The notes below the pieces were generated by a model, which saw only the letters and a program-made list of their open reading frames with translations, had not been told where the DNA came from and did no database searches. A stretch of 64,000 nucleotides of DNA, taken from assembly GCF_037392515.1 (NCBI RefSeq), contig NC_090290.1:57486753-57550752 (forward strand), written 5' to 3'. Source of the DNA: Haliotis asinina. Its lineage: Eukaryota > Mollusca > Gastropoda > Lepetellida > Haliotidae. The translations under genes and the position numbers were made by a program. Below are positions 61,331 to 64,000 of this stretch, piece after piece. How positions within the stretch are numbered: the first letter of the stretch is position 1; every line of letters starts with the position of its first letter.

Positions 61331-62556
61331 AGACGTCATATGACATCATTGCACATCATTCCTAATTGAATATCAAGCTCACAAGTGACTTATCAAACAT
61401 GAAAAAAAATAGACTACTTAGACCATTTTGCTGATTCATCAACTCCAGATTCAGGAATATATGGTGGCTTTTATGGAATCAACTTCTTTAAATTATTTTT
61501 CAGGATTTTCAAAGCTACCTCTTGGTCCTTTGTTAGTTGCATGCTGAGTAGAATTAATATAGATTGTCATTACATTGATGTCTTTATACATTCTCCCACC
61601 TAATCTGTATAACTAGCTCTGAAACATTGTGATAAAGATTAAAGAGAAGTTATCAGCTACAAAAAGTGTCATGGATTCATGTTCACACAACTTGAAATAC
61701 TTCAACAATTTCAATCTGAAGATCCATCCAAGACATTTGCTTACCCTGTAAATATGTACCATGTGTACATTCAGTTTAAATCAGTATTTGGTACATTTGA
61801 ATTGAACCAAATAGCTACCAGCCATATATGTTTGCTGATATTAAGACATATTTCAAGAAGATAAGGGGCTTGTGACATATTAAGACACATATTTCAAGAA
61901 GATAAGGGACTTGCGACATTTTGTCTATTTCAATAATAAGGGACGAAAGACAGATGCATGATACCACTTAGAAGGTGGACAGATGTGTCCTGTGTTGCCA
62001 GATCAAAAGGTCAGCAGCTTCAGCAAAAATGAATTGGTGACAGTTGCAGTGTTTTCCTTAAAGTCACAAATATGGGTGTCCCAGGGACCACCTATTATTA
62101 GTCTTAAGGGTTCTTGTGGACCAAATGAAAGTTCTGTGAAGGAACGGTGTAGAAAACTGAATGTTTTGATGATATGTTTAGAGCCTGGTGTGAAGCTCTG
62201 TGGACTGATAGACGACATGATACATGTAACTGCCCTGAAAGAAATAACCAGCACTTTGCAGGAGATGTTTTGTGGGTTCAATGAATAATATTGTGTGTCC
62301 CTCTTGAAGCAGGGAATAGTTTTTCTGTGTCCGTTCTCTACATTAGTGATTACTGGAGGCAAACCTTGCAACTAGGAGTCAGTATCACGAACTGTCAGTC
62401 ATTTTGTCTCTGTTTGTGGACAAATCCCAGTGTGTAACAGATACAACTGTAATCCATGGTAGTCTGTAAACAGCGTACCTTTGTACATATCATTTGAATG
62501 TGTTTTCTATTGTGTCTTTCTTATATGGTTTGAATACATGTGAATTTTGCTTGCAG

Positions 62557-63977
62557 ATATACAAAGAAAAGTGAGCAGCTCTTGTCTGTCATGGCTGCTC
62601 AAGTGAGTAAACTTCAAGTATGGAATTATCATACTATTCATAGCATAACCTCAGTGATACTTATTCTATTATGGTAACCATGGTTACTGGGGGCCATGAA
62701 TATTGTGAATGTTTTCTGTGTCATGTATTGTGATGTACTTGACAGCTCCTTGTGTTCTCAAATATCGGTGAAAATAAATTTCATACTTGTCACTGTTCAT
62801 GATGAATCTAACTGAATGTAGATGTGCTAATTTATCTTGATGCTAACGCTTTCTGCTCAAAAGTGTTACTGTGAGATAATTTACATGGACCTCTAGACTT
62901 TCACGCTGAATTTAACCCCTTAGTACAAACCAGTAAGAGACTGTCACTGTAAAGCGGGCTTCAGCCAGCAAACAAAAGTTTGACAACACTGATACATCCC
63001 TTGTCTCTGTGGTGACCAATGCTGTTATCTGTTGTGTAGCTGCTGATTGGACAGCGACGGGTCGTGGCTTATCTCCCTTGTGTACAGGCAGCTGTTGGGC
63101 ATTTCCGCAAATTCTCATCCCATAATAAACCGTACCACACGGAGCACTACATTGTGGAGGCCACGAGTAAGTTGCTATAAGAACATTGTTTTCCTGGACC
63201 GATACATGCATGTGCATATATATATAATACCCAAGGAAACGCCTGTTGGATTTCATGACATAGATTTTAGGTCATCAGCCAGCCTGAGTTTGTTGAGGTG
63301 AGGAACTTGTTACATTCCACTGTGGGCTATCAGTTTTTCAAATTGTTACAAGTCTATTTCCACAAGACTTCTCTGAGCAGTTAGCAATCCATGCTTGAGC
63401 AAATAATGGGATGGGATGGTCAGGCTTGGTTGTGTATTCCAATTGTGTAGATTTAGGTTGTGCTGTTGATCTGTGGACCACTGGTCCTGACTTGATTATT
63501 TCAAAACATGGCATTTGAAAAAATACTGGAAGCCCGGACAAGGGTTAGGACTGCAGCTAATTACGTATAACTTGTCCAATCTGAAATGTAATTGTTAAGT
63601 CAAATTATGAACCATCATAATTCATTCTAACCAGAGTTAGCACTATGAATCTTGAATGGGTTTGGTTTGGTGAATGAACACTGAGTATTTACAACTTAAA
63701 TCACATGAAAGGTGTGTGACTTCGAAGAAGATCATGTAGTGACCTTGACCCCTGTCTCTCTGCTGTAGACACACAGACAGTTTGGCCAGACACAAATCTG
63801 GGGCCCTTTGGTCCTCAGGACCGCCGCTTCCCGCTCCCGGGACTAGTAGGAACAAACTCATCTCTGCAACAACCTTTCAAACACCAACCTCACGCAGAAC
63901 CAGACAGGGTGTTACCTCCCCTTGCTGTAGAGAGGCACTATCAAATAACAGAGCAGTTCATTATATCTTCTGAACAG
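62557..63977 (+). CDS. Unrecognised spliced plus-strand gene, partial (three internal exons)
   Basis: Exons 62557-62602, 63088-63166 and 63769-63977, each with AG acceptor (TTGCTTGCAG, TTGTGTACAG, CTCTGCTGTAG) and GT donor (GTGAGT, GTAAGT, GTGAGA). Phases join perfectly: 15 codons, 26 codons plus one base, then 69 codons. The peptide has EQLLSVMAAQ, AAVGHFRKFSSHNKPYHTEH, QTVWPDTNLGPFGPQDRRFP and RHYQITEQFIISSEQ. It is hydrophilic, with no transmembrane segment. The gene continues beyond the right edge and its upstream exons were not found between 61340 and 62556. No family recognised. Confidence 0.65.
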
Positions 63978-64000
63978 GTGAGATTTCTGTTCTTTGGTGC

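Noticed and set aside
61983..62288. Plus-strand frame of 101 codons upstream of the three-exon gene
   Set aside because: No splice signals link it to the exon at 62557 and codon content is unremarkable; left out for lack of support.

Overview
The window looks like nuclear DNA of a marine mollusc, most likely an abalone or close vetigastropod. The evidence is tRNA-derived SINEs ending in repeated GTGAGT/ACTCAC tails with a 'ttgctggaatattgctaaaa'-like body, many mini- and microsatellites, spliced genes with GT/AG introns, and several decayed LINE, Penelope, Tc1 and MITE-like insertions. The species assignment is an inference from these repeats.

Host genes. (1) A minus-strand, 17-exon gene for a long coiled-coil protein runs from 34001 down to 263. 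All splice phases fit and the joined CDS is 1722 nt (573 codons plus stop); it may be the C10orf67-type family. (2) A minus-strand two-exon gene at 56687-59021 is a confident C2orf69 homologue. (3) The last kilobase and a half carries three in-phase exons of an unrecognised plus-strand gene that continues off the right edge. (4) Two short related proteins at 40296-40601 (+) and 47011-47262 (-) form a diverged inverted paralogue pair either side of a 46-bp satellite array.

The main object is a complete Polinton/Maverick (adintovirus-like) element at 16080-30378 (14,299 bp). It sits in the intron between exons 5 and 6 of the coiled-coil gene, at the edge of a 59-bp minisatellite. It has 358-bp terminal inverted repeats that look identical, AG...CT termini and a 5-bp target duplication (AGCAC). 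It encodes a protein-primed family B DNA polymerase, a DDE integrase, an FtsK/A32-type packaging ATPase, a major capsid protein, a putative minor capsid protein, a pair of tandem paralogous fibre-like proteins, membrane-active proteins and several small membrane or zinc-binding proteins. Genes are packed with ATGA or longer overlaps, and two 32-35 bp AT-rich gaps act as apparent bidirectional promoters. No adenain-like protease is recognisable. Two structural-type reading frames are each split by one in-frame TGA while everything else is open, so the copy looks recent but probably damaged.

Layout: 1-16 kb, exons 6-17 of the coiled-coil gene with intronic SINEs and two non-autonomous DNA elements; 16-30.4 kb, the Polinton; 30.6-34 kb, exons 1-5; 34.6-39.6 kb, a decayed minus-strand LINE broken by a SINE-like repeat and a 1.0-kb foldback element; 40-47.3 kb, the small paralogue pair and the satellite; 48.1-49.7 kb, a second decayed LINE; 51-53.6 kb, SINEs and a Tc1 relic; 54.9-56.3 kb, a Penelope-like relic with inverted repeats; 56.7-59 kb, C2orf69; 60.5-61.3 kb, a second Tc1 relic; 62.5-64 kb, the partial plus-strand gene.
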